NCBI GenBank assembly: GCA_019188255.1
Contig: JAETXT010000005.1
Coordinates: 4,278,001-4,342,000 of the forward strand
Source of the DNA: Verticillium longisporum
Lineage: Eukaryota; Ascomycota; Sordariomycetes; Glomerellales; Plectosphaerellaceae
DNA: 64,000 bases
Direction of reading: 5' to 3'
In this document: positions 45,618 through 58,255 of the stretch, piece after piece
Layout: each line of letters opens with the position of its first letter
Numbering within the stretch: the first letter of the stretch is position 1
Position numbers and translations under genes: made by a program
Notes under the pieces: model-generated
The model's input: only the letters and a program-made list of their open reading frames with translations
What the model was told of the DNA's origin: nothing
Databases searched by the model: none

Positions 45618-48600
45618 TCACCGTCGAGGCAGGTTGTTCCTCGTGTATGGGGCACCGCCGGCCCCGCCAGCGGCCCAGCCCTGCGAGACGCTATTGTTGA
45701 CAATCATCATGGCGGCGGTGCGCGCCGACTGGCGCTCCTTCTGGCGCGACCGCTCCTTGAGGTAGTTGGCGGCTTCGGGCCGCATGCGGAGGATGCGCAT
45801 GATCATGTCGTCGCTCGGCTCGGCCTGGGCCTCCTTCCACTTCTCCTCCTTGGCGCGGCGCATGGTGCCGAGGTTGCGGCTCATCATGATGCTCTTGCCG
45901 CGCTTGATGGTGCCCATGCTGCCAAAGGCGGAGACCGACGGCGCGCCCATGACGGGCGGCGCCGAGAGGCGGTTCGGCGCCGCGCCCGCCTGCTGCGCGA
46001 GCGCCTTCTGCACCTTTTGCGCGTTCGACGCGGCCATGCGCTCCGACTCGCGGATGAGCGTCGCCGTGTCCTCAAAGTAGAAAAAGTTGAGTGACGCGAG
46101 CTCGTGCCACTTGGGCGAGCGCAGGTCGTTCTCCGGCACGCCGAGCTCGTTGCCCTCCTCATCCTTGGCGTTGAAGAAGGAGAGGAGCTGGCGCAGCCAG
46201 CCGTAGACAATGTCAACCTCGAATCGGCTGAGGGGCCGCTGCTCGGAGGGCTTGTCGGAGAGCGGCGGGACCAGGAGCGCCTCGACCGCCAGGAGGACTT
46301 CCTTCCACAGCCGCAGCATGACCGAGCGCATCGTGTCGTTTGTCAGCGTCTGGTTCATAATGGTGAAGTTGGCGTGGAAGTAATCCATCAGAGGATCAAG
46401 CGATTCGTCAATGACCGCCTTGGACGGCACTGTCGGCATGATGGATGTCCTCTTCTTCCACAGACTTGTGACTTGAGCACCGATCCCTGCGCCGCCCAGC
46501 AGACGCCGCAAGGTCTCATGCGAGAGGCTTGTGTTGATCTGGTCCCGAAGCTACGTGCACTGTTAGCAGGGTAGGGTTCACCCAGTCGGAGAACACCAAA
46601 CTTACCTTTTCAGTGATCTTGCGGACCATAATCTGTTCTGTCCGCTTGAGGTCCCTGAATGCCTTGCCAAGCTGAAACTCAATGTCGTCGCGCTCTCCTT
46701 CCATGCTAATCTTGACCAGTATCCTGCCCTGGGTGTCGAGGTCGAGCCAGATCTCGCGGGGAATGTAGTCGCTGAAGTGAACGGGGTCCAACTTAAAAGA
46801 CGTCCGTCCCACAAAGTCGTGGTCCCCAAACATGTCATCGTCCCAGACCGTGGCAATAATGGTGATCGGCGCGGTGACGGTGATGTCCCTGGATTCGTCC
46901 CACCGAGGATTCAGGCTCTTTCGAACGACCCTAGTCTTGTGGAGGCGCTTCTGGCGCTCGTCCACCAGGACCACATATGGGTCACTGAAGCCGTTTGGAT
47001 CGCAGGCCTTGAGATCCTCAGCCTCGACAATCTTCACCGTAAAGTTGTATTTATTTGGTCGACGAGTCTGCTGCTTCGGCCCGTCAATGACCCGGACGAT
47101 TTCTGCGCATCGATCAACGTTCATCGTGTGCTCCAATTTGTCGAGTTTTTGCTTCGCAAACTCGATGTTGTTGAGCATGACGAACGCCTGGAGACATGTT
47201 AGCGGGTGCGGCTCCCCTAGGCACACGACATGCAATCTTACCTTTGAACTGAAGTTGTAGGGCTCCGGCTTCTCCTTGTTGTTCCATGCTTCCTTGGCGT
47301 ACTGCATGAATCTCTCCTGCGTCGTCCTCGACGCCATGGCTTCCTCCTGCGGTGTGAGTCGCTCCATGTCGGCCGCGAATATCCGTCCAACCTCCTCGCA
47401 GTACTTCTCGATGCCGGTGGCGAAGATGTGCGCAAGCGCCGTCATGAAGCGAGCGTGATGCTCTTCGTTTCTCCATTCGAGCTGATCGATCTGTGTCACC
47501 GGTGCCGAAAAGAACTGGAACAAATCGGCTATACTAGCGCTGTGCCGCTCTGCGTCAGAAGGCAGACGCTCGCCGTCGTCTCCTAGAGCCCTGAAGTCGT
47601 CCAGTTTGATGGCATTGATGACACCAGCCTCCATTCTAGATTCTGCTTCGCGGATCCACCTCCAGACGAACTCCTGCAGAAGCCCTTCAATGTCGAAGTG
47701 AAACTCAACACCGGGGAGGTACTTGTAGTGGCTTCCACGCAGCTTGATCAGCTCTCTGTAGAGATCGAACCCATCGTCAATGTTGAGTTCGCAGCCAGCC
47801 GCTTGCGCAGTTTGGATGGCCTTGCCGATAATGTGCTCGGCGTCCTGCTCGAATATTGGAAGCATTGTCTGAACCAGGATAGGCAGCGGCGTCACTCCCT
47901 TGATCTCGGACATGCTTCGGTAGCGCTTCTGCATCTTGGCCACGCGCTGGACGACCAACTTGCCCATTTCGATCACATGGGAGAACTGCCACGATTCAGC
48001 ATCTTCAGGAAGCTTGGTCTGCACAATCTCATGATACAGGTCCCGAGCTGACTGGCGGAGAGCTTCAGTCACTTGCTTGGAGAAATCGCTGAGTTGATCT
48101 TGCTTAGGAGCAAAGGCAGGGTCCTCCTCGATGTGGTCCTCCAGGATCTTCATGATCGAGGCAATGTTGGGAGGGCTCTGCCCGTAGCATTCCTTGAGCT
48201 GGTTGAACAGGTCCCGTAGCAGGGCGTCGTGAATGGTCTGCAAAGTCTGTTGATAGACGATAAAGTCTTGCACCGTCCAGAGCTGTCGGTCGATTTGAGA
48301 AAGACCAGCCGGATAATGTTGCAATGCAGGTGCTTTGCGGTGATCTGAAGCTGTCTCCTTGACAATTTCAAGTGTTTCTGCAAGTTGATCAATGTCAATC
48401 TCACCATCAAGAAACCTCTTCGACGCGACTTCGATGACAACGATCAGCCTAGTGAATTGTGGAAGTCGCCAGAACACAGAAAGCTCTATCAAGAGGTCGA
48501 TGCTCTGAGGCGATAATGGCGCATACGGCAGGGCAGGGTCAGAATGCAGATGGTCGTACGTCATGCAATACTGCAGGAACGCTTTGTAAAAGGACCTCGG

Positions 48601-49866
48601 GTTGGTAGGAATAAAGGTGTAAGCCGGCTCTTCCACCGTCTGCGTTCCACCAGGCGCATCTTCCAGTGAAAGAGAGCTCAAGCTGATCATGGAAGAAGGG
48701 TCAGATCCATAGGTGGCCGAATCCGGGTTCGACAGTGCCCGGCTGAGGTCTCCGTACGCTTGATCCTCACCGTATAGCGACATGGGTCTTCCGGGAAGCG
48801 GCTTGTCGAGGCTCGATGATGAAGTTTTGAGCAGTTCCGGCTTTGCAGTCGTAATCTTGAACAAAATCTCGGAGAGGTGAGTCGCCTCGGCCTTCTTCCA
48901 CTCTTCATAGGCCTCGTCAGTGTCGAAATCGTGTTTCCGCAACGATCCTGGCGCATTTGAGGCGAGCCGGTGCTGATACGCCTTGATGTCCTTCAGTGCC
49001 GCTTCTTCGGTCCACGCATGCCGATGAGCATCAATGTCTGACTGCACATCAGTCTTGGTACGCCCGAAAACCCGCTGAATCAAGAGAACCAAAGGCATGT
49101 CTTTCACGTCGTAGCTCAGGGGCACGATAACCTCAATCATCTTTGTTTCGTTTTGATTATTGACATCGGCAAGGTTTTGATCATGTGTCAGTAGCTTCTT
49201 CTCCAGGCTATCGAGTCTCTTCATCAGCTCTGGCCGGTCACGGTCAACGCCCTGGTCCCGCAGCATGTGCGATACGAGGCGCACAAACAGGACCAGATGG
49301 CGGACAGGCAGCATCTTGACATGGTCTTCTGAGGAGTTGGCCTGCACAGCGGTCGCATTGGCGGCCTAGGTGGCAGAGGAGTAGAACATGAGAATATAGG
49401 GATCGATCTTTCTTTCGTCGTCGGCTCTCTTTTGGAAGGCCTTCTCGGTGAAAGCAGTGTACGCTCGCGCGAAGCTCCTCTTGACCGCTGCATCGTTGTA
49501 GCCAGGAACTGGGTAGCTGCCTTGGACGACCTGGCTGAGCCTCTTTTCGAGAGAGCTTCGGAAACCGTGGGGCATGGTAATCTTAGACGAGCCTGAAGGG
49601 GAGCTGAGTTGACCGATGAGCTCGCCGACGGCGGTGTGGGAACGTTGCCCCGCCTTGTGTATGGGCTTGGGCGCGGCAACCCATTGCTTCCGCTTCGTCT
49701 TGGGTTGCAGGAGGTAGTTCAGGTAGGCGATGCGGAGGGCGAAGCTGTAGGCGTCGTCATGGCTGATGACGTGCGTTTGCGACCTCGAGGGAGCCCGCTT
49801 GAGAGTGTTACCCCTATTGCTGTCGTTGCGGCGGTGCAGGTAGGAGTTCCTCGATGCCGAGGACAT
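45618..49866 (-). CDS. Munc13/UNC13-like MUN and C2 domain protein (in-frame stop as written)
   Basis: Fungal relative of Munc13, comparable to fission yeast Ync13, expected to couple vesicle exocytosis with cell-wall or septum integrity at the plasma membrane. Exons 47242-49866, 46606-47187 and 45618-46550 total 1380 codons. The N-terminus is basic and Ser-rich; MUN/MHD sequence fills roughly residues 150-900; the C2 domain lies about 920-1040 (YNFTVKIVEAEDLKACDPNG, SDPYVVLVDE, SLNPRWDE, TVWDDDMFGDHDFVG) with the Asp residues of a Ca2+-binding C2. A second helical MHD2 region and a basic tail follow (SIMMSRNLGTMRRAKEEKW). Codon 167 is TAG (49366-49368) within MFYSSAT-stop-AAN; the frame continues intact on both sides and no intron donor is available. 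Related proteins appear to have Lys at that place. The first intron (54 bp) is stop-free and in phase. The start is set at MSSASRNS; ATG 49938 is in frame upstream. Confidence 0.9.
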
Positions 49867-52647
49867 GATGCTCTGCGGGAGTCTAGCGGAGCAAGGGACA
49901 GGACACCTTCGAAGCTCGAAAAAGGTCGACAGCGGCACTGGGCACGCGGTGGCGGTTCGGGGCCGGATGATGCAGTGTGGTTCCGTGACGGTGTTCGATG
50001 CGGCTCAGGGCCGCGGCGCGGGGTTGCGGGGATTGATCGGTCGGCGCAAAATGGACGGCTATCGAAAGGCTGATAGAGTTCTGGGTAAGCTCCAAGGTCG
50101 TGCAGATGCAGCAGCACAGTTGAAGTTGGCTCGGTAGGGCATGAAGAACCCAAAGGTGGCGGCGATGGGAGGGCGGCGTTGAAGTTTGGGAGGGATGACG
50201 GTGGCTCCCTTGCCTTGTTGCAAGAGGAGATGATGCCCCAAGCGCTGGACCCTCGAAACAGTCGTCACTGCGGACACAAGCTCAGCAAAGGGAATACGGT
50301 ACTGGTGGGTGGGAGGTGGCCACACAACAAGGGCGGGCGCACACATTCACACTCACACGTCATGGGCGGTAGGGCGGATTGCAGGGGCAGATCAGTGCCG
50401 GGAAGTCATCACTTAGCGCGTGTTGCCGCCGTACAACGTTTCGTATCTTGGGCGTCCTTACGGCCTTGCTGGTACCCAAGCACATTGTACCCAGGCACGC
50501 TGCCCAAGTACCTCCACCCTGCTAACTGAGCTTACGCTTTTAGCGCTCTTGGAGCGTGTTCATTTTTGCCCACGACGTCTGGTTATGGCAAGCCACCAAA
50601 GCCGCGACGAATGTTCAACAATGACGCCTACACGGCATGGCAAAGAAAAGTTACGTTGGAGCCACCTACTGACACGGGGCTGCCACGCCAGCTTCCCAGG
50701 CGGCGTACATGAATACGAGATCATGTCGGTCCATACTGGCAACAATGGCGGCACCCATGACCACTCTACACACCTGCCGTCGTAAGTACGTCCAGCTTGT
50801 TTGAGTGTGCACATTGTTGACAGTGACAGAACCCGATTATCTGGGTTGAACCGCCGTGTGCGCTGGACTGACCTTGCCTTTTAGATAACCTAGCATGGCC
50901 ACGCCTTTTTCTCATTCCACCCCGCAAACACGACAACGGCCTTGGTTTTGTTAGCACTTCATCCTTGACCCTGACTAGTTGCGAGAAATCTGTGCCCACA
51001 TCTCCTAACCTGCGACGGTGGCCGACGATCTAATTACGGGGGCCTACGGGCCCTCTCCAGGAACAGCTCCACGGGCTTTTATGAGCCATGGAACGAGAGC
51101 TGCCGAATTGATGATTTGGATGCGCGCCATAATGCAGGGACTCGGCTGCTTGCAGCAGCAGAAAGGAAGAAGCAAGCGGAAAGAGCACTTTTCTGCAGCA
51201 GCGTCCTTGGTAATGCAGTATACAGCCTCCCCCCCCTCATGCTGACGGCGAGCATCCCTGGATGCTAAGAGGTAGGTGAATGTTGGCAGGCACCCTCTTG
51301 TTGGAATGTGTCGAGCTCCATGAATCCCATGTGTTGGACCAGGTCAGATGGGGTAGAGGACGATGGCGCGGCGCATCTTGACCAGACCAACGGCACCATG
51401 TCATCCTCCTTTATGCGCTCTAAATGCATTGCGACCGATCCTCGTCTGGCGATAAGGTGCTTAGTGGCGGGGCGCTGCCCTGACGAGCTACCACAATGAC
51501 GCCTCGCCTCTGGTGTGTTCCCCCTGCTGCGTCTGTTGTGGCAAATGTTCTGCAGATTGGATTCAGTATCCCGACTTCATTCTTTCATGTCCGTGCTAAG
51601 AGAGAATTCCCCATGAAATACCCGTCTGATTTATGAATACCTCGAAAGAATCACAGGATGCCGTCAGAAGGTACCGACCTGCGCCGCCAAAGTAAAGTCG
51701 CTGCTGTTAGCGAGGTGTCATGCGTGACGGAAAAGGAGTGATGCAGCAACAGCAGCTAAAAGGTCACTCACTGGAAGGGCGGTCACAATGGGAACAGGCG
51801 GGGTGGAGAGGCGCCCCCCCCTTCCCACTTGGGCCCCCACACAACCTTAGCTCCAACGCTGGCTTCCTCCTGCTCAAGTCCCATGTCCCCTCCAATCCGC
51901 CAGCGCGCTCCAGTGCCTCCAGTGCTCCGTTCTCCAGGGAGGTCTTGTTGATCCTGGATCCCTCACGCTCCTCACCCTCACACTCACACTCGCAGTCACA
52001 TTTCCAATCTACCCAGACGTCACCTGCAGATATCACCATCTCTGCGCAGGTTTGGCTAGAGACGACAATCTTCTCGACACTCTTGCAGCTGCCCGGCCTG
52101 CCACCTCATTTCTAGAGCATCCACACCCTTGCCAGTCTCGTGTCAATCCGTAATGCCGCAGCCAAGACGTCCTCCACCAACCCCAAAATCATCGCCGCAG
52201 CACCCCTACCAAGACCAGCCCGCAGCAGCACAGAGTACCTTACATCCTACATCATTCTGCCTCCAACTATCCCACCACTCTGCATAGCCGCGCCTCGATT
52301 TAGCTCCCTATCGTCTGCCTCAACACCCCCCTGGTTTCATATTTCGCCCTCCGCCCCTTACCACCACCCGCTTTTACTTGGATACCCGGCCGACCGTTGC
52401 GCGACCAACCTTCCTCGCCTCTTGACCCGGAGACGCTGAACCCGATTGCGTTCAGCACTCTGGCGCCAACATCGGCAGTCGCCCTTGCTCATTCGCTTCC
52501 ACGCTTGGACTTCAACCAAGGCCGCCCTTGCAACAACCCCGCGCTTCTGCAACCTCGTTAGCATTCTGCCACGACCAATCTTGCCATCGTCAACCGCAAC
52601 CACCATTCTTCCCCACATGCCTCACTTCTCCGGATGAAAATCACAAT
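49867..52647. other. Divergent intergenic region, 2.8 kb, no gene seen
   Basis: Shared upstream region of the minus-strand Munc13-like gene and the plus-strand ArfGAP gene. From about 51950 the plus strand is rich in C and CA (TCACACTCACACTCGCAGTC), probably leader or promoter of the ArfGAP gene. No protein family recognised. Confidence 0.45.
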
Positions 52648-55600
52648 ATGGGCATTGTTAGCAGTAGGCCCGACGACGGGGCCTCTCTCTATTTGAGAGA
52701 TCAGAACCGACGTGCGTTCCCCCTTTGCGAGCACCCCCCCTCCCCCAAGGTACCTGCGCAGGTTCGCACTGACATGCGCTGACCATTCTGCCGCCTTGCA
52801 GTGTCCATATCTTCGATCGTCGTTACGAACCCGCGAACGCGGAACACGGTCAACATCGCACCCAATGCATTTCCAGCTTCCAGAATCGTCGCTTCTCGGC
52901 CGGCCGGCGAGAGCACTCCTATAGAATTCGTACAGGTGCGCACCCTCGCATTGTGACCCGAGTCGCAGAAGACCAACCGCTGATATTCGCTCTTGCAGGA
53001 TCTTGAGTCCGCCGTGCCTGGCGGCGCTCCCAACTTCATCCTTAAACTGAGTAGCGACGAGGAGCTCATCTTTACGTTCACCATTGTCATCCGTCAGTCC
53101 GAGGCGGGCGTCGCCCAACCCACGAATGGTGTTGCCGAGGTACACCCACCCGTCGATACCCAGATCACCGGCCTCACATAAGTCTACGCCTCGTCCCCGC
53201 GCGAACTCGAGAACCTTGTCACCCGCGAATTCCATGCCGACCCCAATCTACACAAGAATGCCAACGTCGAGCTCGTGGGCGACTTCGCCACTGGTGGCAG
53301 TCCCTCCGTCGCCTTTGACTGGACGTGGAAGTGGAAGCCGCCGAAGAGCATTGAGGATAGAGGTGGTGGATGGAGGAACTCTTGCAGCGTGAGTTGCCAT
53401 CCTGAGTGGTGCATTCTGAGCCATCCTTGCTGACATGGTCCAACAGTTTGTTGAGTACGATTCGCGCGCACACTGCCTACACACTTTGGCTAGTTTTTCC
53501 TACTGGGTATCAAGTGAGTTCGAGAGACCATTTTCTTCATGTGCCGTCAGTACTGAACCTTCCGCAGATACAACCACACCACTTAGCCACCCCAACTCTC
53601 CATCTCCGCCCTTTCACCTGGCGCCGCCTCCCAAGCATCGCGTTGCCTCCTCACAATCTGTCGAATCCCGAATCAGCCACGCAGACTTGGAAGAACCCGC
53701 CTCGCCATTGTACTCTGTACCTACTACGATCCAGACTCCTTTGCCACACCAACTGCCTCCCCAACCCGAGCCAGTCAAGGTAGATGTGGTATGCCCGAAA
53801 CCTGGCGACGATATGACAGTTACGGATGATGGTCCAGTCTTCCGCGCCACCATCAAGGCACTCGAGCAGAAAACAGGCAACATGCGTATGCAGGTCAAGC
53901 GCGTGCTGAAGAAAGCCGAGAGCGCATACGAAGCCCAGACCGACGCGAATGACAAGTTCGCCTCATTTTTAGAAGCCTTGAAGGAGGCATCGGCAACGAA
54001 TGCGAATGCCGTGCAGCCTGCCATTGACCACTACTTTGACAAGATCGCGCAGGAAATCATGGCCTATGAACGCAGGAATACTCTCAATCTGCAAAAGATC
54101 GTCATCGAGCCGCTCAGCAAAGTCTACACTTTTGACATCAAACGGGCAGAGGACAAGAAGAGAGACTTTGAGGAAGAAAGTAAAGATTATTATGCCTACC
54201 TGGCTCGATATCTCGGCCAACGACATGACTCGGTCAAGGCTAAGAAGTTGGCCGAGAGCGACACCAAGTACCAGACCAAGAGACGAACGTTTGAGCTCAA
54301 GCGCTTTGACTATTCCAGCTTCATGCAGGACTTGCATGGTGGGCGAAAAGAGCAAGAGGTTCTCTCACACCTCACACGATATGCCGATGCACAGGCTCGA
54401 GGCTTTCTTGGCGCAGCCAGGAAGATTGACACACTGCTCCCACAGCTGGAGGCCCTGTCAAACGAAGTCAGCGAAGCCGACAAAGAGTTTCAATACCAAC
54501 GCCGTGAACGAGAAGAGAAGAGGAGACTGTTGGAAAAGAGCAACGCAGATACGGATTTGCCTCCTGCAGCTGCGAACAACACGTATAGCACCTCATCTAA
54601 CGGCCAGGCAACCTCTACCTCAGACTCTGAACTCGGACGCGCAGATAGTACTGGCTCACAGCTCAAGTCGGCCATATCTGGTGGTTCTCAGGGAGCGGTG
54701 GCATCTCCCGAGCTGTCCAGGTCTCCGGGTAGTCTCGGACAATCCTCCATCGGAAGCCCTGCTGCTACGTCCAAGTTCAAAGGAATTCGGGATCTCGAGG
54801 AGCGCGACCACGTGCAGATAGCCAATGCTGAGAGACATAACGCGCAGCGCAAGGAGGGACTTTTGTGGGCATTGAGCAGGCCTACCAGCCATGTGGACCC
54901 GCGTAACCTCAACAAGCCTGGCTGGCACAAGTGAGTTATCAACGGTACCGCTATCATGCGTCTCTGTTAACCAAGGCAACAGGTTCTGGATCGTCCTCGA
55001 TCAAGGAAAGCTCTCCGAGTACAGCAACTGGAAACAAAGACTCGACCTACACATGGACCCTATTGACCTCCGGATGGCTTCTGTGCGAGAAGCACGCAAT
55101 GCTGAGCGCCGATTCTGCTTCGAGGTGATAACACCACACAACAAGCGAGTTTACCAAGCAACTTCCGAGGAAGACATGAACAGCTGGATTTTGTCCATCA
55201 ACAACGCACTGCAAAGTGCAGTCGAAGGCCGGATGGGCGACAGATCAGGGCCGGCGCCGTCCTCGAGCGATTCAAGCTCTTTCAAGCGCGATATTGGGTC
55301 TATTTTGACAGGCAAAAGCCCTTCTCTGGGCCATGGCAGTTACAATCCGAATGCAAACTCGAACAGCGGCATGCCTGCTCGTCGCATAACGGTCGGCGCC
55401 AAGCCCAGTATTCCCCGAGCTCCCAGCGGCAGTTACGACGATACTCCCGATAAGCTCTTGCAAATGCTTCGAGACAACGACCAAGGCAACTGCTGGTGTT
55501 CCGACTGTGGATCTGGCGCCAAGGTCGAATGGGTTTCCATCAATCTTGCCATTATCCTTTGCATCGAGTGCAGCGGCATCCATCGGTCGCTCGGCACTCA

Positions 55601-56294
55601 CATCAGCAAAGTACGGTCTCTCACTCTTGACATCACTTCATTCACCGCCGATATTGTAGAGCTGCTCATGCTCGTCGGCAACCGCGTCGCAAATATGATT
55701 TGGGAGGCGAAGCTTGATGCTTCCATTAAGCCCGGGCCGCAGGCGACACGTGAACAGCGACTGCGATTCATCACAGCGAAGTACGTTGACCGAGCTTATG
55801 TTGAGCCGATATCCACAACATTGTCGCGTTACTCGACGCCAGACGAGACTTTGCTGGCAGGTATCAAGAAGAACGAGGTTCAACAGGTCATCTATGCTAT
55901 GGCTCTCAAGGCAAACCCCAACGCCACCGATAAGTCGAGAGGCACACATGCCGTGTTCCTTGCCCTGGCAGCCGCGGACCCAGCGTCTCCTTCGGCAGTT
56001 GGAGGCCAACAGCCCGAACCCGAGAAGCCGGTGCCGTTCCCCGTGGCGGAGATGCTCGTGCAGAACGGGGCCGAGATTCCAACTACGATGCCAGCCTTCC
56101 CGCTCAGCCGCAGCGCACAGTTGTATGTCGAGCAGAAACGAGGGCGGTCGGTTGGCATTTCTCGGGATGGCATTGGTTCTTTGCGGCCAAGCCAAAACGC
56201 AGGCGAGAAGATTCAACAAGACATGGAATCAAGGCTACACAAACGCATGAGCGCGGGCGGCCGCCTGGCGAAGAGCCCGATCCCGGAGAGGTAG
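52648..56294 (+). CDS. BAR-PH-ArfGAP protein, CSX2 type (in-frame stop as written)
   Basis: GTPase-activating protein for Arf at curved membranes, ACAP/centaurin-beta layout. Six exons (52648-52711, 52802-52935, 52999-53388, 53447-53513, 53568-54930, 54983-56294) are in phase and give 1109 aa. The start MGIVSSRP has Gly2 and Ser6, a possible myristoylation signal. The first 230 residues form an uncharacterised fungal-specific beta-rich region (SISSIVVTNPRTRN, FTFTIVIRQSE, FHADPNLHKNANVELVGDF, GGWRNSCSFVEYD). The BAR-like helical region is about 250-520, the PH domain about 650-775 (KFWIVLDQGKLSEYSNWK), and the ArfGAP zinc finger about 840 on (CSDC...CIEC, then GIHRSLGTHISKVRSL with the Arg finger). 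The 54-bp fourth intron is stop-free. Codon 127 is TAA (53179-53181), between TQITGLT and VYASSPRELENL. The frame continues beyond it without other damage. Confidence 0.9.
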
Positions 56295-58255
56295 CGGTCT
56301 CGTCGTGTGGATCGGAAACTGGCGACTGTTGAGTGCATGCCGATGCTGTGGCAGTTGCGGCGGATGGGATCTTCGCTCGTTGTGGAGTTGTCCGACGACG
56401 CGTCATGAGAAGTTCTATTGTGACCCTGGAGAAGGACACAGAGCTAGGGAGGCAGAGTCTTGTTTGGCAAATGCAAGGGTGACAAACACCCGTGGAGGGC
56501 GCCTGTGTTAGTTTATCGACGGCATGTTGCTTTTTGGAAACTTGACCACAACCATGGTTCACGAATGGATACGAGAGGTCAGGCATCATGAGGCCTTTTT
56601 CTTCTTTTCTCTTCTTTTCTTTTCCTCGAGCAATACGTCAGGCACCTGCGGGGGACTTTGTTACCCACGACGATCGAGTGGGGTGGTGAGGTTTGGATTG
56701 GAAAGGCGATGGGCGGGCGGGCAGACGGCTGAGGGGGAGTTGGTGTGTATGGATAGATACTGCCTAATGGTAATGATACGAACAGTGAAATGCCATCTTA
56801 GCACCAGAAGGAAGAGGCCTCGTTCTGTGCCTCCTGTTCGATCCTTGAATCCCGGGTCTGGTGCAGTCTGGTGCATATGACGGATTATCACGAAGGAGCA
56901 ATCCCTAATGCGGTCCCTGGCGTTGCAGGAATCGGTGCGCCACACCACAGCCACGAGGAGGCCATGCGGACACAGCACAAGACCCACGAACACATGGGTG
57001 CATCCCAAGGTTAGGTAGGCCCTGCTTGGTTCCCTCTCTTACAGTACTTTGTGGCCATGGGAATGCAGATGGGTTGTATGCATCAACGATCTGCTTCGCT
57101 TCAGACAAGGCTGTGCGGCAAACATGTCGCGCGTGATGGCATGTCTTGCTTCACGACAGCAGTACAGGCTGCCAGGGGGGGTTTTCTCCACGGGATGATG
57201 TGGACGAGTCAGGACGATACAGCAGGTGAGAGGGTGGACGGTCACCGTTAGCTTGCTGGGATGGGGAGCAGACCGCCATTAGCCTACAGGGCGATTTTGC
57301 GTTCGAGGACGCCGGATGAGTGAAGTGAGTGTTCTGCGTCATCTGCGCAGGCGGCAGGCTGCAGCGGCTGCTGCATGTGAGGTGGGTTCCAGTCGCCACC
57401 CTGCGCCTAGTCTGCCCCGGACTGGGTGCTGCCGAGAAGAGAGTGAGAGGGACGGGAAGGGAGGAAGAAGCAGATGGCGGCGGTGAAATCCAAGCGTACC
57501 CAGGTCGGCGACGCCAGAAATAGGTGGGTGGACTGGGCTGACTTGCAGGCTGTTCGCGAGCTCGGATTCCAGGTAGGCCGCTGCTCCTGCCCCGGTTTTG
57601 GATACCGAGGGGTGGAATCGAGCTGGGAGGCCGCTACGCTCCCTAGGTACCTAGCTAGGTAGCTGGGTACATGCACCACCAGCCTGGGCTGAGGTGACTT
57701 GAACGAGTGACAGCATCAGCCATCTGGTCCCTCTCAGCCGGATCATTGGATCAGCCGTTCTCTAGCCCTGTGCGCAACCAATCAAAAGCCGCGCATGCTC
57801 TCGAGCCCCCCTGGCCTGCCTGGCGCACTAGAGCGGGCAATCCCTAGTAGTGATCCATCCTCAAAAGCACTTACCCATCCAGATCCAGTCGGCAGCTCTC
57901 AGTCACGGTCCAGGCTACTATCCTCTTTCGATCCAGCTTCACGCAAATCACAGCTGCCGGATTTCCATCTCTGCACACCAGGCAACACTGCGCAATCTAC
58001 ACACTTCTCCATCATATTATCCAACACAACTGGAGCGCGCATAACGAGGCATCGCCGTCACGAACCCCCCGAGTCTGTCCGAGTCTAGACGTGAGTGAGT
58101 GAGCACGAGCCGGCCGCTCCATTCACAGCTCCCCTTCTCGGCGGTAGCCCTGCCTGTTCTGCCTGGTCTGGTCTGTCTGTGCCCCAACGTCACCTCACGG
58201 ATTCGCCCACACACCCTTCACCTTGCACAGGAGTCATCGCGCTCCATCCGCTGCC
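56295..58255. other. Intergenic region, 2 kb, no gene seen
   Basis: 3' flank of the ArfGAP gene and promoter region of the checkpoint kinase. A CCAAT pentamer lies at 57778-57782, about 475 bp before the kinase start. TAGGTACCTAGCTAGGTAGC low-complexity sequence lies at about 57644-57663. Confidence 0.45.
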
